Assembly (NCBI GenBank): GCA_933207985.1
Contig: OW240916.1
Location: 78,542,364 to 78,606,363, forward strand
From: Pelobates cultripes
Taxonomy: Eukaryota; Chordata; Amphibia; Anura; Pelobatidae
Reading direction: 5' to 3'
Length of the DNA: 64,000 bases
In this document: piece after piece, positions 34,440 through 44,874 of the stretch
Layout of the letters: every line of letters starts with the position of its first letter
Numbering within the stretch: the first letter of the stretch is position 1
Translations under genes and position numbers: made by a program
Notes under the pieces: generated by a model
Seen by the model: the letters and a program-made list of their open reading frames with translations, nothing else
What the model was told of the DNA's origin: nothing
Databases searched by the model: none

Positions 34440-35385
34440 TTTTGTGCAGTGGCTCCGGGTCTGGTCTGTCCGGACGACATGTGGCGGCTAGTGACCTCCT
34501 GCTTGGACATCTTGGAAGTACTTGGACGGAGTATGGTTAAGGATTGGAGGGCTTGGGATGAGGTGTGTGAGGTGTGTGCTGGTGGACGCCTCTCCGCGGA
34601 GGTACGGTTGAATATGCTGTTGTGGTATTTGTGCAGATTGTTTTCTAACGGGGCTTCTTGTTCAGTGGTAGATAGGCATATGTCAGCCTTAGCATTTTTG
34701 TTCAAGCTGAATGATTGTGAAGATATCACAAATAATTTTTTAGTTCGTCAGGCTTTAAAGGGTTTTCGGAAGGGTCAGAGAACACCGGATACCAAGAGAC
34801 CAGTGTCTTTTGAGATTCTGTAAAATCTGCTTGAAGTGCTGCCTGGGCTCTGTTTCTCCCATCATGAAGTGCTTTTATTTACGCCTGCATTTGTTTTGGC
34901 GTTCTTTGGGGCTTTTTCGGGTAAGTAAGTTGGTGAGTGGTAGTCGAGCTGGTGGGGGGGACATTCAATTGCAGGATGTTGAGTTAAAGCATGATCGCGT
35001 TGTTATCTGTCTGCGGCGATCAAAAACAGATGTTTTTGGTAAAGGATGCATGGTTACTATTTATTAGCTACAGGGATCAACAGTGTGTCCAGTTTTCTGT
35101 GCTTCTGCCTATTTAAAAGTTCGCCACACGATTCGGGGTTTCTTTTTGATGCATGATGATGGGTCATCGTTATTGAAATACCAGTTTTTCCGTGTTTTTT
35201 TGATTGTGTCTAGGCCGTTTGGGGTTGGATCTTTAAAAGTTTGGCACACATTCTTTTAGGATTGGGGCTGCAACAGAAGCAGCACGATTGGGCCTAGGGG
35301 ACGAATTAGTACAAAGGATTGGACGTTGGGAGTCGGTCAGGTTTTGGTCATACGTGAGATTAGACTCTTTGATATAAAAAAAATG
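34440..35385 (+). pseudogene. DIRS tyrosine recombinase relic
   Basis: The N-terminal core-binding part is open over 34449-34823. The catalytic part follows in shifted frames: Arg in FRVSKLV, Lys in RRSKTDVFGKG, then SFRIGAATEAARLG (Arg of the HxxR box), GRWES, and the nucleophile Tyr in FWSYVR near 35345-35360. All five signature positions are recognisable across frames. Such recombinases insert a circular cDNA without target duplication. Breaks near 34822, 35064 and 35150 disable it. Confidence 0.85.
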
Positions 35386-35424
35386 TATAAATATTTTGGT
35401 TTTTCATTGTGGTAATATGTTTCC

Positions 35425-35502
35425 TTTCTTTCGTAAGTTGGGTCGCCTGGTTGGTGGGCCACTCATTCGTTCTTGGGCGCACAAGATAGCCGCAGTTAGA
35501 CT
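35425..35502 (+). pseudogene. SGNH hydrolase-like domain, N-terminal piece
   Basis: WLVGHSFVLGRTR is read just after the recombinase. GHS is the block I motif (catalytic Ser) of SGNH/GDSL hydrolase-like domains found at the end of many vertebrate DIRS elements. An in-frame stop follows, then the nested LTR. Confidence 0.7.
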
Positions 35503-36551
35503 TGTAGCGGATGGCACCGGGCTGTCCTGCAAATATATTGTACATAACTGCATTCGTGTGATCTGCTGTGTTATATGTGTTTTAAAAGAATTGTATTCCT
35601 CTGATTGTTCGGTAGTTTCATTCCCTTAGTTTATTCGAATGAAAATACCGAACAACCAGACCTCCCCTGTGTGAAGTGTGTCCTCAATTACCCGTTGCAA
35701 CATTGTTGCGAACGGGTAATTGACTAGTAAGTAGCCGTCCTTTGTTCTCGGGGGTGGCCGCCATTCGACAAACGAACACGTGGCGGCGGCCATTTTAAAA
35801 CTCCCGAACAGCGGTGTTTTGCCGTCGAGTGTCTGGAACTAAAATCGGACACTTGAGTAGGCGAACACCGCTGAGACCTCCACAAGCCCGGTCCGTTCGG
35901 TTCTAAACTACCGAACGGCCCCTCGTTCGGTAGATAGAAAGAACCGAACGAGGGGATTCAGGCGAACCCTCCCTAGTCTCTATAGCTAGAGGCTTTCGTG
36001 TATTTTGTTCCCTTATGCCAGGACCGACTGCAGGGCCCATTCGCATGGAACCTCATTCGGCTGTCTCAGTTAGTGCGGTCGGTCATTTTATTCCCTCCAT
36101 ACATTTCCCGAACCCCTGGTCTGATCTGGGTGATTTTTGGATATGTTGTTCACCCAGATCAGGGCTATCCGGGGATGTAGGATTTAAAGAGGTACCCCTA
36201 CGTTTAGGGGTACATCCAGAAACGGGGGGAATTACTGTACTGGATAAGGGGATTATGATGCTGGCTGAGGGGAGGAGATGTGTGGGAGGTTACCAGGACA
36301 GGATTGGCTACTGTATTAATGATTGTAATCCCTCCCTTGCATGGGAGCATGCTTTATAAGGAGACTGTGGATTAAAAGCTTTCAGTTCTGCTCCTGAAAC
36401 TGTGTGTCGTCCAGTTATTGGGATTGCTGTTGGGATATTGCTGTATTTTACCTGCTGGAAACCTTGCCTGTGGATTTACTATTTACTTGTTCCTGAGCCT
36501 CACTTGGATTATAAGCGGAGATAACCTGGGGAACATTGCATCTCCGCTACA
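35503..36551 (+). mobile_element. Solo LTR nested in the SGNH region
   Basis: 1049 bp, TGTAGCGGATGG...CTCCGCTACA, alignable with 24745-25796 throughout. Downstream flank is GACAT; upstream reads GACT, consistent with a GACAT duplication that lost one A. TTTATAAGG and ATTAAAAG near 36350-36378 fit TATA and poly-A signals on the plus strand. Twelve CGAAC or GTTCG pentamers were counted by eye in the first ~620 bp. Confidence 0.87.
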
Positions 36552-37089
36552 GACATCATGGAGGACAGATGGGCTTTCCACAGCGCTTGGTCCAATTATA
36601 TTGGTTTGGCTATCAGGGTTTTGGATGGAGGGAAGTTTGTTTGGAGATTTTTAGGCGTTTAGGTTCAGGGCAGTCATCAGATTTTCTGTTGCTACATGCA
36701 GGGGGTAACGATTTGGGTCGGGTGCCCCAAAGGTAAATAATACAGTGTATGAAGCGGGACATGAATAAGTTGAGGGCTCTGGTGCCAGGTGTAGTTTTAA
36801 TTTGGTCAGAGATAGTTAGATAGATAGGGGGAAAGTTAACAAGATGTTGTCCACTTTCGTTAAACGCACTGGAGGTATAGTTGTGAGACATGATGAGTTG
36901 GAAGCCAGGCTTTCTGGTTATTTTCAGCATGATGGGATGCATCTCTCCGACGTATGTAATGACTTTCTTAATTTGGGATTTCAGGAAGGTTTGCAGCGGG
37001 CATTGGTTATGCGGGGTAGGGGAGCTCAGCTTGAGAATTCAAGCTCTGAGCTGTGGCGGGGGCTGGATAAGACATTGGAGGGTAGGTAG
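36552..37089 (+). pseudogene. SGNH hydrolase-like domain, C-terminal piece
   Basis: Continues the domain after the LTR: GFPQRLVQLYWFGYQGF, then LLLHAGGNDLG (block III, GxND) near 36690, and after a break HDGMHLSDVCNDF (block V, D-x-x-H) near 36928-36966. Ser, Gly, Asn and the Asp/His pair of SGNH hydrolases are thus all visible across the interrupted gene. The last open segment runs 36844-37089. Its role in DIRS elements is not established. Here it is broken by the LTR, at least one stop and a frameshift. Confidence 0.75.
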
Positions 37090-37180
37090 GATTGGTAGCT
37101 GTGATCAGGGCCGGATTAACATAGGGGCTGATGGAGCTGCAGCTCCAGGCCCAGGCCCATGGAATAGGCCCATTTAAAAA

Positions 37181-37227
<47 letters not shown>

Positions 37228-37549
37228 CACACTACTCTTAGGTTTGCCACCTAACTGGTATTTTACAGGCACAGCCGGTATTTGAGGCTGCCTGGCCGTG
37301 CCGGTATTGCAGTAATACCGGCATTACAAATGCAGGTATTTTTCTCAGAATAAACGGAGATTACTCTTCAATACCAGCACCGGCTAGTAGGCGTCACTGT
37401 GTGTGGAGAGAGGCAGGGATTGGAAGTTACAGCATATGCCTGCCTCTCTCTACTACTCACTGATCCGTGGGGGAGCAGCAACACAGCACAGAGAGTCCAG
37501 ACAGCAGCTCTACAGCTCAGGTAAGTGAGGGATGGGGGGAAAGACAGCA

Positions 37550-38400
37550 GGGAGACATGGGGACACTGAGACACTAGGGTACACATGAGGTCACTGTGAC
37601 ACTAGGGGACTCATGAGGACACAGACACTAGGGGACACTGGGAGACCTGGGGACACTGAGACTCATGGGGACGCTGTGAGACATAGCGACATTGGGAGAC
37701 ACTGAGACATTGGGACACAGATACACGAATGTCCCCCAGCCAGTGTCCCTAGTGTCTCAGTGTCCCCAAGTCTCCCAGTGACTGTGTCCCCATGTCTCTT
37801 AGTGTGCCTAGTGTCCTCATGTCTCCCAGTGTCCCTAAATGCCCCAGTGTCCCCATGTCTATGTCCACAACTGTCCCCATGTCTCCCAGTGTCCCCAAGT
37901 GTCTGTTTCCCAGCCAGTGTCCCCATGTCTCTCAATGTCCCCATGTCTCCCAGTGTCCCCATGTCTCCCAGTGTCTGTGTTCCCATGTCTCTCATATGTC
38001 CCTAGTGTCTTAGTGTCCCCAAATGTTTCAGTGTCCCCATGTCTCCCAGTGTCTGTGTCCCCATTTTTCTGTGTCCCTAGTGTATCAGTGTCCCCATTTC
38101 TCCCAGTTACCCCAAATGTCTCAGTATCCCCATGCCTCCCAGTGTCCTTATGTCTGTATCCACAAGTGTCCCCGGGTCTCTCAGTGTCCCCATGTCACAC
38201 TGTGTCCCCTAGTATCCCAGTGACATAACACATTGAGACATGGGGACACTGGGAGAAATGGGGACACTGAGACACTGGGAGACTAGGAGACTGGGCGACA
38301 TGGGGACACTGACACTCTGATACATAGGGACACAGACACTGGGTGACTTGCAAGACTGAGACACTGGGAGACAAGGAGACACTGGGAGCAAGCCATCATA
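37550..38400. repeat. GTCCCCATGTCTCCCAGT minisatellite
   Basis: Degenerate units of about 18-25 bp around GTCCCCATGTCTCCCAGT. The strand bias flips: purine-rich units to about 37720, pyrimidine-rich in the middle, purine-rich again from 38225. The array thus contains internal inversions. Cys/Val/Ser-rich frames here are artefacts. Confidence 0.9.
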
Positions 38401-38487
38401 CAGCAGAATCAAACTGTGAGTAGTTTGTTGGTGATTTTACAGAATTTTCTCTTTTGTCACTCCTTGTGATTTACATCATGTGATATA

Positions 38488-38969
38488 ATTGTTCAGCATT
38501 AAAATGACTGTTTGGTAGATAAGCGAGTGCGCTGAATTTTCATTTTTACTGTACTTATTGGCCCCCAGCAACACCCTAATTTAGCATGTGTAGGTGAGTG
38601 CAGCCAAACCCTTATTTTCTTATATATGTATATATTTAGGAGTCTAGCCAGCTCCATGGGTTTTGCACCCCTCCCTGTTACAGGTGCCTCATCTCAGGAT
38701 CCTATTTAAGCATTGTACTGCAGAGACCTCGAGATGGAAGAATTTCCCCAAGTGAGAAGCTCATTTAGCAGACAGAGTAGGACCTGCCAAAGATGGGGTA
38801 CATTGGCGTTGTGGCAGGCTTATGCAATGTATGATCATATACTGTAACTAAACCCCCATTATATATATTTTTTTTTGCCTAGATTAGGTGTTTTTAACAA
38901 AACTGAAAATTGTTCAGCATTAAAATGACTGTTTAGTAGATAAGCGAGTGCGCTGGATTTTCATTTTTA
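38488..38969. repeat. ~60-bp direct repeat flanking a ~360-bp segment
   Basis: ATTGTTCAGCATTAAAATG and the following ~40 bp (to TTTTCATTTTTAC) occur at about 38488-38548 and 38910-38969. The enclosed segment includes GTTGTGGCAGGC also seen near 3780. It is either a local duplication or a retroelement insertion with long flanks. Confidence 0.7.
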
Positions 38970-39074
38970 CATCATGTGATATCACAAATAACTAATTAAT
39001 TATACAAATGATTAAGGCTGGATTTTTTTTTCCAAGAAAGGTGGCAACCCTAACTACTCTTCACATACTCTTGC

Positions 39075-39630
39075 TTAAAGGAGCACTATAGCGTTAGGAA
39101 CACAATCATGTATTTCTGACCCTATTATGTTAAAAACCACCATCTAGCCCCTTTGGCTCCCTCTTGCATCTCTAAATATAGTAAAATATTACTTGTATTC
39201 AAGTCTGCAGCTGCTGGCTCTGCCTCTGAACTGACTGTCTGCTGACATCATCAGAAGTGGTGGTCTGAGCAAATTACAATACTTCCTCATAGGATTGTCT
39301 GAGACTGTCAACTAGGCAGATCAGGGGCAGAGCCAGCACAAGTCAAACATAGCCCTGGCCAATCAGCATCTCCTCATAAAGATACATTGAATCAATGCAT
39401 CTCTATGAGGAAGGTTCAGTGTCTGCATGCAGAGGGACACTGAATGGCAGTGCTTCACACTAGACAGTACTGCCCCAGGAAGCACCTCTAGCAGCCATCT
39501 AGGGAGTAGCCAGAAGTTATTTTCTCTGAAAAGACAGTGTTTACTGCAAAAAGCCTGACTGGAATTATTCTACTTACCAGAACAAATACAATAAGCTGTA
39601 GTTGTTCTGGTGACTATAGTGTCTCTTTAA
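39075..39630. mobile_element. TTAA MITE, copy B
   Basis: TTAAAGGAGCACTATAGCG to GACTATAGTGTCTCTTTAA, in a TTAA site. Same family as 101-692. 556 bp, non-coding, nested in the hAT-like element. Confidence 0.85.
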
Positions 39631-40384
39631 GCTTGAAAGCTTAAGAGGGATGTATGGGAACAAAAGTTGTGTGGACTGGCTGACAATAAAATTAGTTTAG
39701 GTAATGCAGACGTTGGTCTCTCTAACACTGTGGCATGTCCCCTTTCTTCTACACTCACTACATAAACCTTTTCTCTGTCTCAGACTGTATACCGCACCAG
39801 TGGCCCACCCTTTTACCCTGGCTATTGACTTCCTGCTTCACTGGACACTGCTGTTAGGGGTATGGATTTACTTGAAAGATGAAAGCATAAATTAGAGAAA
39901 GATCAGCATAGGGTATGAGTTTTCTTATAGCTGCATCCTTTGAGTTTCCCTCCAGCACTGTCTCCATCAGATAAATGACGCTTGGGAGGTATAACTGTCT
40001 TAGTGTTTTTGGTCGATAGGATTCCGTAATTAGGCCCATCATAATTGTCAGCACCAGGCCCACTGGGCTCTTAATCTGGTCCTGTCTGTGATGTATGGAA
40101 GTTTGGTAACAATATTCACATGGTAGGTTGGAGCCCGTAGGTGGCTTTAAAACCTGGGTGTGTAGGGGTATCTCTGTATACCCCTACAATGCTAAATCAC
40201 TTGGACTATGATGCCTGTTGTGGCTGTGTCTTCTGTTATTATTCATATTTTGTCATATGGATTATTGTTAGCTTATGTTATGGGTCATTATTGTCAGTGG
40301 GTGTAGTACTGTTAAAGTTGGGGTGAATTATGTGCCTATGTTAAAATTGGGGATGTTTGGCCAAACTTATTTTGGGCATCACCA

Positions 40385-40620
40385 GTGACATACCTCCAAA
40401 TATTTGAAATGCACAAAGAGGGAAATTTCAATTTTAGAGGTGTAAGTGGGGGTGTGCCCAAGGACAGTTCTTTTCTGAGCCATTTTAGGTAACTTACTAA
40501 TGACTATATTTGCTACTGTAATTTAGAAGAAATGTAATTTAGAACTATAAAATTTAATTTAGAACAAGAACAATGTATCTTATTAACACAGTCTAATTTC
40601 TAAACACAAATATTGTAGTC
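40385..40620. repeat. Dispersed repeat around GACATACCTCC
   Basis: AGTGACATACCTCCAAAT and AAAGAGGGAAATTTC resemble fragments near 10.7-10.85 kb. The second half seems to resume at 41596-41720 after the nested TTAA element. Termini are not defined. Confidence 0.4.
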
Positions 40621-41595
40621 TAACCCCTAAGGACCACTGATGGTTCAGGACCGTCATCGGAAAAATCCCCTTGAGGACCGATGATGGTCCTGAACCGTCA
40701 TAATGGTAATATTTACTTATCCGTTCGCTGCTGTTGCCCCGTCAGCGATCGGCGTTGCTCCCGGTCTGGGGGGACTGCCTGACAGCCCAGGCAGTCCCCC
40801 CTCGGCGGATTAGGCCCCCGCGGCCATGTGATCACTCTAACAGAGCGGTCACATGGCCGCAATAGGCGTCCGTGAATTTGCCAGCAGGGGGACTGCCTGA
40901 ACTGAAGACAACCCAAGGTATTGCAAATGGGGTATGTTCAGTGTTTTTAGTAACCACTTAGTCACCAACACTGGCCAAAGTTAGCGTTCATTGCATTTTT
41001 AACACACAAACTAACTTTGGCCAGTGTTTGTGACTAAGTGGCTACTAAATAAGACTGGACATACCCCATATTGAATACCCTGGGATGTCTGCTTTAAAAA
41101 AATATGTGAGGTGCGATTCAGAGATTTATGACAGATAACAGTGTTACAATGTCACTATTGATAAATTTTAAAAATATATATTTTGAAACAGCAATGTCCT
41201 ACTTGTACTTATATCCCCAATAACTTGCAAAAAAACCAAAAAAGTTGTAAACACTGGGTGTTTTTAAACTCAGGACAAAATGTTGAATCTATTTAGCAGT
41301 TTTTTTTCATTAGCGTTTGTAGGTAAGTACAAGATTGTTCAAGTAAAACTCACTTTTTTTCACCAATATTTTTCACCATATATTTTTTTTTTTTTAAAGT
41401 AAATTATATGACATGATACAACTAATGGTATGTAAAGAAAGCCCTTCTTGTCCTGAAAAAAACAATATATAATTTGTATGGGAACATTAAATGAAAGAGT
41501 AGAAAATTACAGCTAAACACCAACACCACAAAAGTGTTAAAACAGCTCTGGTCCTTAACGTACAACATGGCCAAACAGGTCCTGAAGGGGTTAAA
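40621..41595. mobile_element. TTAACCCCTTAAGG-family element, ~1 kb
   Basis: Left CTAACCCCTAAGGACC, right GTCCTGAAGGGGTTAA. Several stem-loops: GATGGTTCAGGACCGTCAT with complement, GGGGGACTGCCTG with complement, GCGGCCATGTGATC with complement, and ACTTAGTCACCAACACTGG with complement. It shares GAATACCCTGGGATGTC with the 3-kb member. Non-coding. Confidence 0.75.
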
Positions 41596-41825
41596 GAACA
41601 TATTACTGGGATATTATTGTTCTGGAGTCACAACAACAATATGGAGCTCCTAGAAAAGAGGGACATTAGGATTGAAAAGAGGGCTTTAGGGATTTGGACC
41701 TAAATAGGGAAACTTGGACATATCATCTAGCTTTGCCCACCCTTGTCCTGTATTCATTCTTCCTAAGGTTTGGTGATATGCTATTTACTTAAGGTTTGGT
41801 GATAAAATAGAGCTCGACAAAATAG

Positions 41826-42694
41826 AGCTCGACACGCGTTTCGGAGTTTCCATACGCCTTTATCAAAAGCTGACCGGCAAGTGGAAGAGAGACTCGTTAT
41901 AAAGGGACGAAAGGACACCTCCTCTTGTTAACACCCAATACAAGCAGGAAAATGGGTCGGGAGCAGAGTACCTCCCTCTCACTCCCTATAGGCCAATCAG
42001 ATTCTAACCCTAGAGGCTCATAGCCAATCAGGAGCGTAGAAGTCCGTGTACTGGCATTGGCTGAGGGGGTGTATAGTAATCACCCCTGGGTTCTGTCTAT
42101 GCCCATCGGACAGTAAGTCTAAAATAGAATAAAGTAAAATAGCCAGATAGCCAGGAGAACTGTCAACACAGGAGCAACCATCCGCAAAAAACTATATAAA
42201 AATATGGATGTGGCTAACGTCATAGTTGCAAAGTGGCCCAAATATAGAGAATGAAGATTAAATTAAATTATTGTTGTAGATAAAAAACTCTCTTTACAAG
42301 TCCATGGAGACTATATGTAGGTGCAGTTATGATCTCAAAATGCCAGTCTAAACAGGCATTACCCAGGTCACCCTAGGTTAGTAATGTCAGAGGAAAGAAA
42401 AAGGGGGGGGACACTCAAGTGCTCATCGGATCAGCTATCCGTTAAACAGACGAGTAGTTAGATACGTTAACTGGTAAAATATCGGAACATACACACTAAC
42501 GGACTTATCATCAACTGTACACACAAACCGCAGTAGTGAAAAGCCCTATCCTCATAGGCCAGTGTGGTAGTCTCAAGTATCGTAACATACCCTTTGTCCA
42601 ATCGAGAGCTGGTGGGCGTGATACTAGCGAAATTAGCGAAATAGGCTCTAGCCCCATCTACCAGTAAAATAGTTTCAAATAAACATCTTGTGAA
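41826..42694 (-). repeat. Left inverted arm (pLTR) of the Penelope element
   Basis: About 869 bp, the reverse complement of 44875-45740 with modest divergence. It begins GAGCTCGACACGCGTTTCGG and ends AAATAAACATCTTGTGA. A 15-bp duplication (AAAATAGAGCTCGAC twice) precedes it at 41808-41837. Confidence 0.85.
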
Positions 42695-43284
42695 CACATC
42701 CACCGGTCCCTTCATCCAATCAGGAGATGGTGGGCGTGATTGGCAGACAATTAGCCAATGAGGATATGTCCACTAACTGCATTCATAAATATTGAACACA
42801 GAGATGATACACAGTAGCTGATCAGCTTGCTACACTATCTACTGCCCAAACTGGAGTGCAGAGATCGTCAATACACACCGGATCAGAGGGTTCCTGGGTT
42901 GAGTGGAAAAACATCTGAGAGAGATGCAGTAAGGAGACATAAAGGCTCTTGTGCAATGACATTCTTCCTGAGCATATTAACTCTCCATAGCGGAAATATT
43001 ACCTGAGGGGATAATCGAAGGGCCAAAGGTATGCCATCAGATATAGATATACCTGAAAATGTGGGGCACCCTGCGTACAATGCCTAGTCCTAAGTATGGC
43101 ACATAAACTGTCTGGACTAGCACGGATCAATAACGTTAATAATGGTCATATTAGACTAGGTGGGCTGTCCCGAGTGAGGTAGTGAAAAAACGCTGAAAGC
43201 GAAGTCCAGGAGTCAATGTTCAAAAGGTTCCTAATTACCAAAAATATGTACAAACTTAGATCACAAAATTAATTTGTTATAGAT

Positions 43285-43421
43285 CAGGGCTGTCCAACCT
43301 GCGGCCCCCCAGATGTGGCTGAACTACAACTCCCATGATTCCCTGGATATCTGTTTAATTGAACAAATCATGGGAGTTGTAGTTCAGCCACATCTGGGGG
43401 GCCACAGGTTGGACAGACCTG
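43285..43421. mobile_element. Palindromic hAT-like MITE
   Basis: 137 bp, CAGGGCTGTCCAACC...GGTTGGACAGACCTG, with perfect 8-bp duplications TTATAGAT at 43277-43284 and 43422-43429. Arms of about 55 bp pair almost completely, including GAACTACAACTCCCATGATT. Non-coding. Confidence 0.92.
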
Positions 43422-43527
43422 TTATAGATAGTAATAACCCAATACATGCAGAACAAAGGGAAAAACAAGAAGAAAACCTATTTACACTATATACAAAAAA
43501 TTAATAAGGACACCAAACTCATTATCA

Positions 43528-43967
43528 TTATATGAAGGGGGAGAAGGAGAAGTCCTCGTTTAAACCACCAGGGCTAAGTGTCTTCAGTTTATAGATCCAC
43601 CTGCATTCTTTTTGTCGTAAGATCCTATCGAAATCTCCTCGTCTTTGGTCCCTCATCACTAATTCCAGTCCACAGAAGAGTATATCTTTTGAGGAGCCTC
43701 CATGGCACTCTTTGAGATGTCTCGAAAAAGGAGTGTCCTGACGGTTTTTTGGGGACATAACATGCTCCTTAATACGTTCCTTGAATGGCCGGAATGTTTT
43801 ACCCACATACCGCAGCTGCAGGTAAGCAGGTAAACTAATCCCGCTGAGTTGCAATTAAAGAAGTGGGTAATCCTAAACTGTTGTTTCTCTTCACTATAAC
43901 TTACAGTTTTGGAGTTTCTCAGAATAAATCGGCAGGCCACACATCTGCCACAGGTGTAGGTACCCAC
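43528..43967 (-). pseudogene. Penelope GIY-YIG endonuclease relic
   Basis: Two overlapping frames. Residues read TYTCGRCVAC (a Cys pair) and FNCNSAGLVYLLTC from the upstream frame (43659-43967). After a frameshift the downstream frame (43528-43854) gives YVGKTFRPFKERIKEH, the YIG half with conserved Lys and Arg, then FSRHLKECHGG. GIY-YIG domains nick target DNA for PLE integration. The frame break sits between the GIY half (LVYLLTC) and the YVG half. Confidence 0.85.
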
Positions 43968-43985
43968 CGGGATCTTGCGTCCAAG

Positions 43986-44873
43986 CTACGTAGGATTTTG
44001 ACTAGGTTTGGTTGTGAAGTGGCTAGGAACCAAGATATCACGGAGTTTCCTCCCCCTCCGTGCCGTCATGGACACTTGGGGGCCCAAAACCTCCTTAAAG
44101 TGATTATCCTTAAGGAGGATCGGCCAGAACCTTTGAAGGGAGTGTTTGACCTCATTCAACCCCGTATCAAAGGTGCCGATCATCCTGATGATTGTTTTAA
44201 GGGTCTTATCAGGTCAGGACTCAGACAGGATCTCCTCCCTATTGGTCATTAATGCCCTATTATATGCTCTCTTGAGACATTTATTAGGGTATCCCTTATC
44301 CCTAAATTGTTGTCTCAAGGTTTTGGCTTTAAGCTGGAAGTCATGTAGATCCGTACAACTACGTCGTAGTCAGAGGTACTTTCCAATTGGCATGCCTTGT
44401 TTCAAAGGTCTAGGATGGCAGCTTTCCCATTTGAGGAGGGAGTTAGTCGCAGACGGTTTCTTGAACAGTGTGGTTTTCAAGGAGCCATCCTCACAAATCG
44501 AGATGGTAAGATCTAAAAAGTTCAGAGAGGAGCCTCCAAATTCTGCGGTAAATTTTAGGTTAACCACGCAAATAAACTGGTTAAACTCGTTACTATCTCC
44601 TTGCCACACTATCAGGACATCATCAATGTACCTAAACCAAGATGTTATCTTGGATATAAAACTTGACAGTTCATCGGATGCCCTGATGTGTTCCTTCCAC
44701 CACCCCAGGTGGAGGTTGGCATAAGATGGTGCACAAGCTGTGCCCAACGCCGTACCTCTCACCAGGTGGTAGTATTTATTATGGAACAAAAAGTAATTGT
44801 GCGATAGGATAAACATAAGCAGTTTAAGAGCAAAGTTCTCATTGGCTGATTTTGCGCCAATCATGCCCACCAT
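43986..44873 (-). pseudogene. Penelope reverse transcriptase relic
   Basis: The longest frame (44370-44873) contains RGTALGTACAPSYANL, the catalytic YIDDVLIVWQGD and LNFLDLTI, then KPSATNSLLKW, a PLE-type RT signature. The next stretch (about 44395-44230) reads LRRSCTDLHDFQLKAKTLRQ after a stop, and 44183-43986 gives RRGRKLRDILVPSH in another frame. RT motifs upstream of RGTALGTACAP are missing because the right arm begins directly at about 44875. The enzyme would prime cDNA at nicked DNA; this copy is dead. Confidence 0.88.
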
Positions 44874-44874
44874 C

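Larger units (their letters stand above)
30600..37097 (+). mobile_element. Decayed DIRS-like tyrosine-recombinase retrotransposon
   Basis: Ordered remains of Gag (to about 33050), RT and RNase H (33060-34430), tyrosine recombinase (34440-35380) and an SGNH hydrolase-like domain (35425-35502 and 36552-37089) fit vertebrate DIRS elements. Many stops and frameshifts mark it as dead. Two solo LTRs are nested, at 32020-32552 and 35503-36551. DIRS elements make no target duplication, and I could not identify the terminal or internal complementary repeats, so both limits are approximate. Confidence 0.85.
37106..40084. mobile_element. hAT-like element with minisatellite cargo
   Basis: The left end CAGGGCCGGATTAA matches the inverted right end (CTTAATCTGGTCCTG, 40070-40084). 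Flanks GCTGTGAT (37098-37105) and TCTGTGAT (40085-40092) agree at 7 of 8 bases, fitting an hAT duplication. The interior is non-coding: an AT microsatellite, a minisatellite (37550-38400), a duplicated ~60-bp segment and a nested TTAA MITE (39075-39630). A fragment of the same left end is at 62880-62979. Confidence 0.72.

Noticed and set aside
37663..38412. Cys/Pro/Val-rich repeat proteins
   Set aside because: Minisatellite translation in all frames without gene context.
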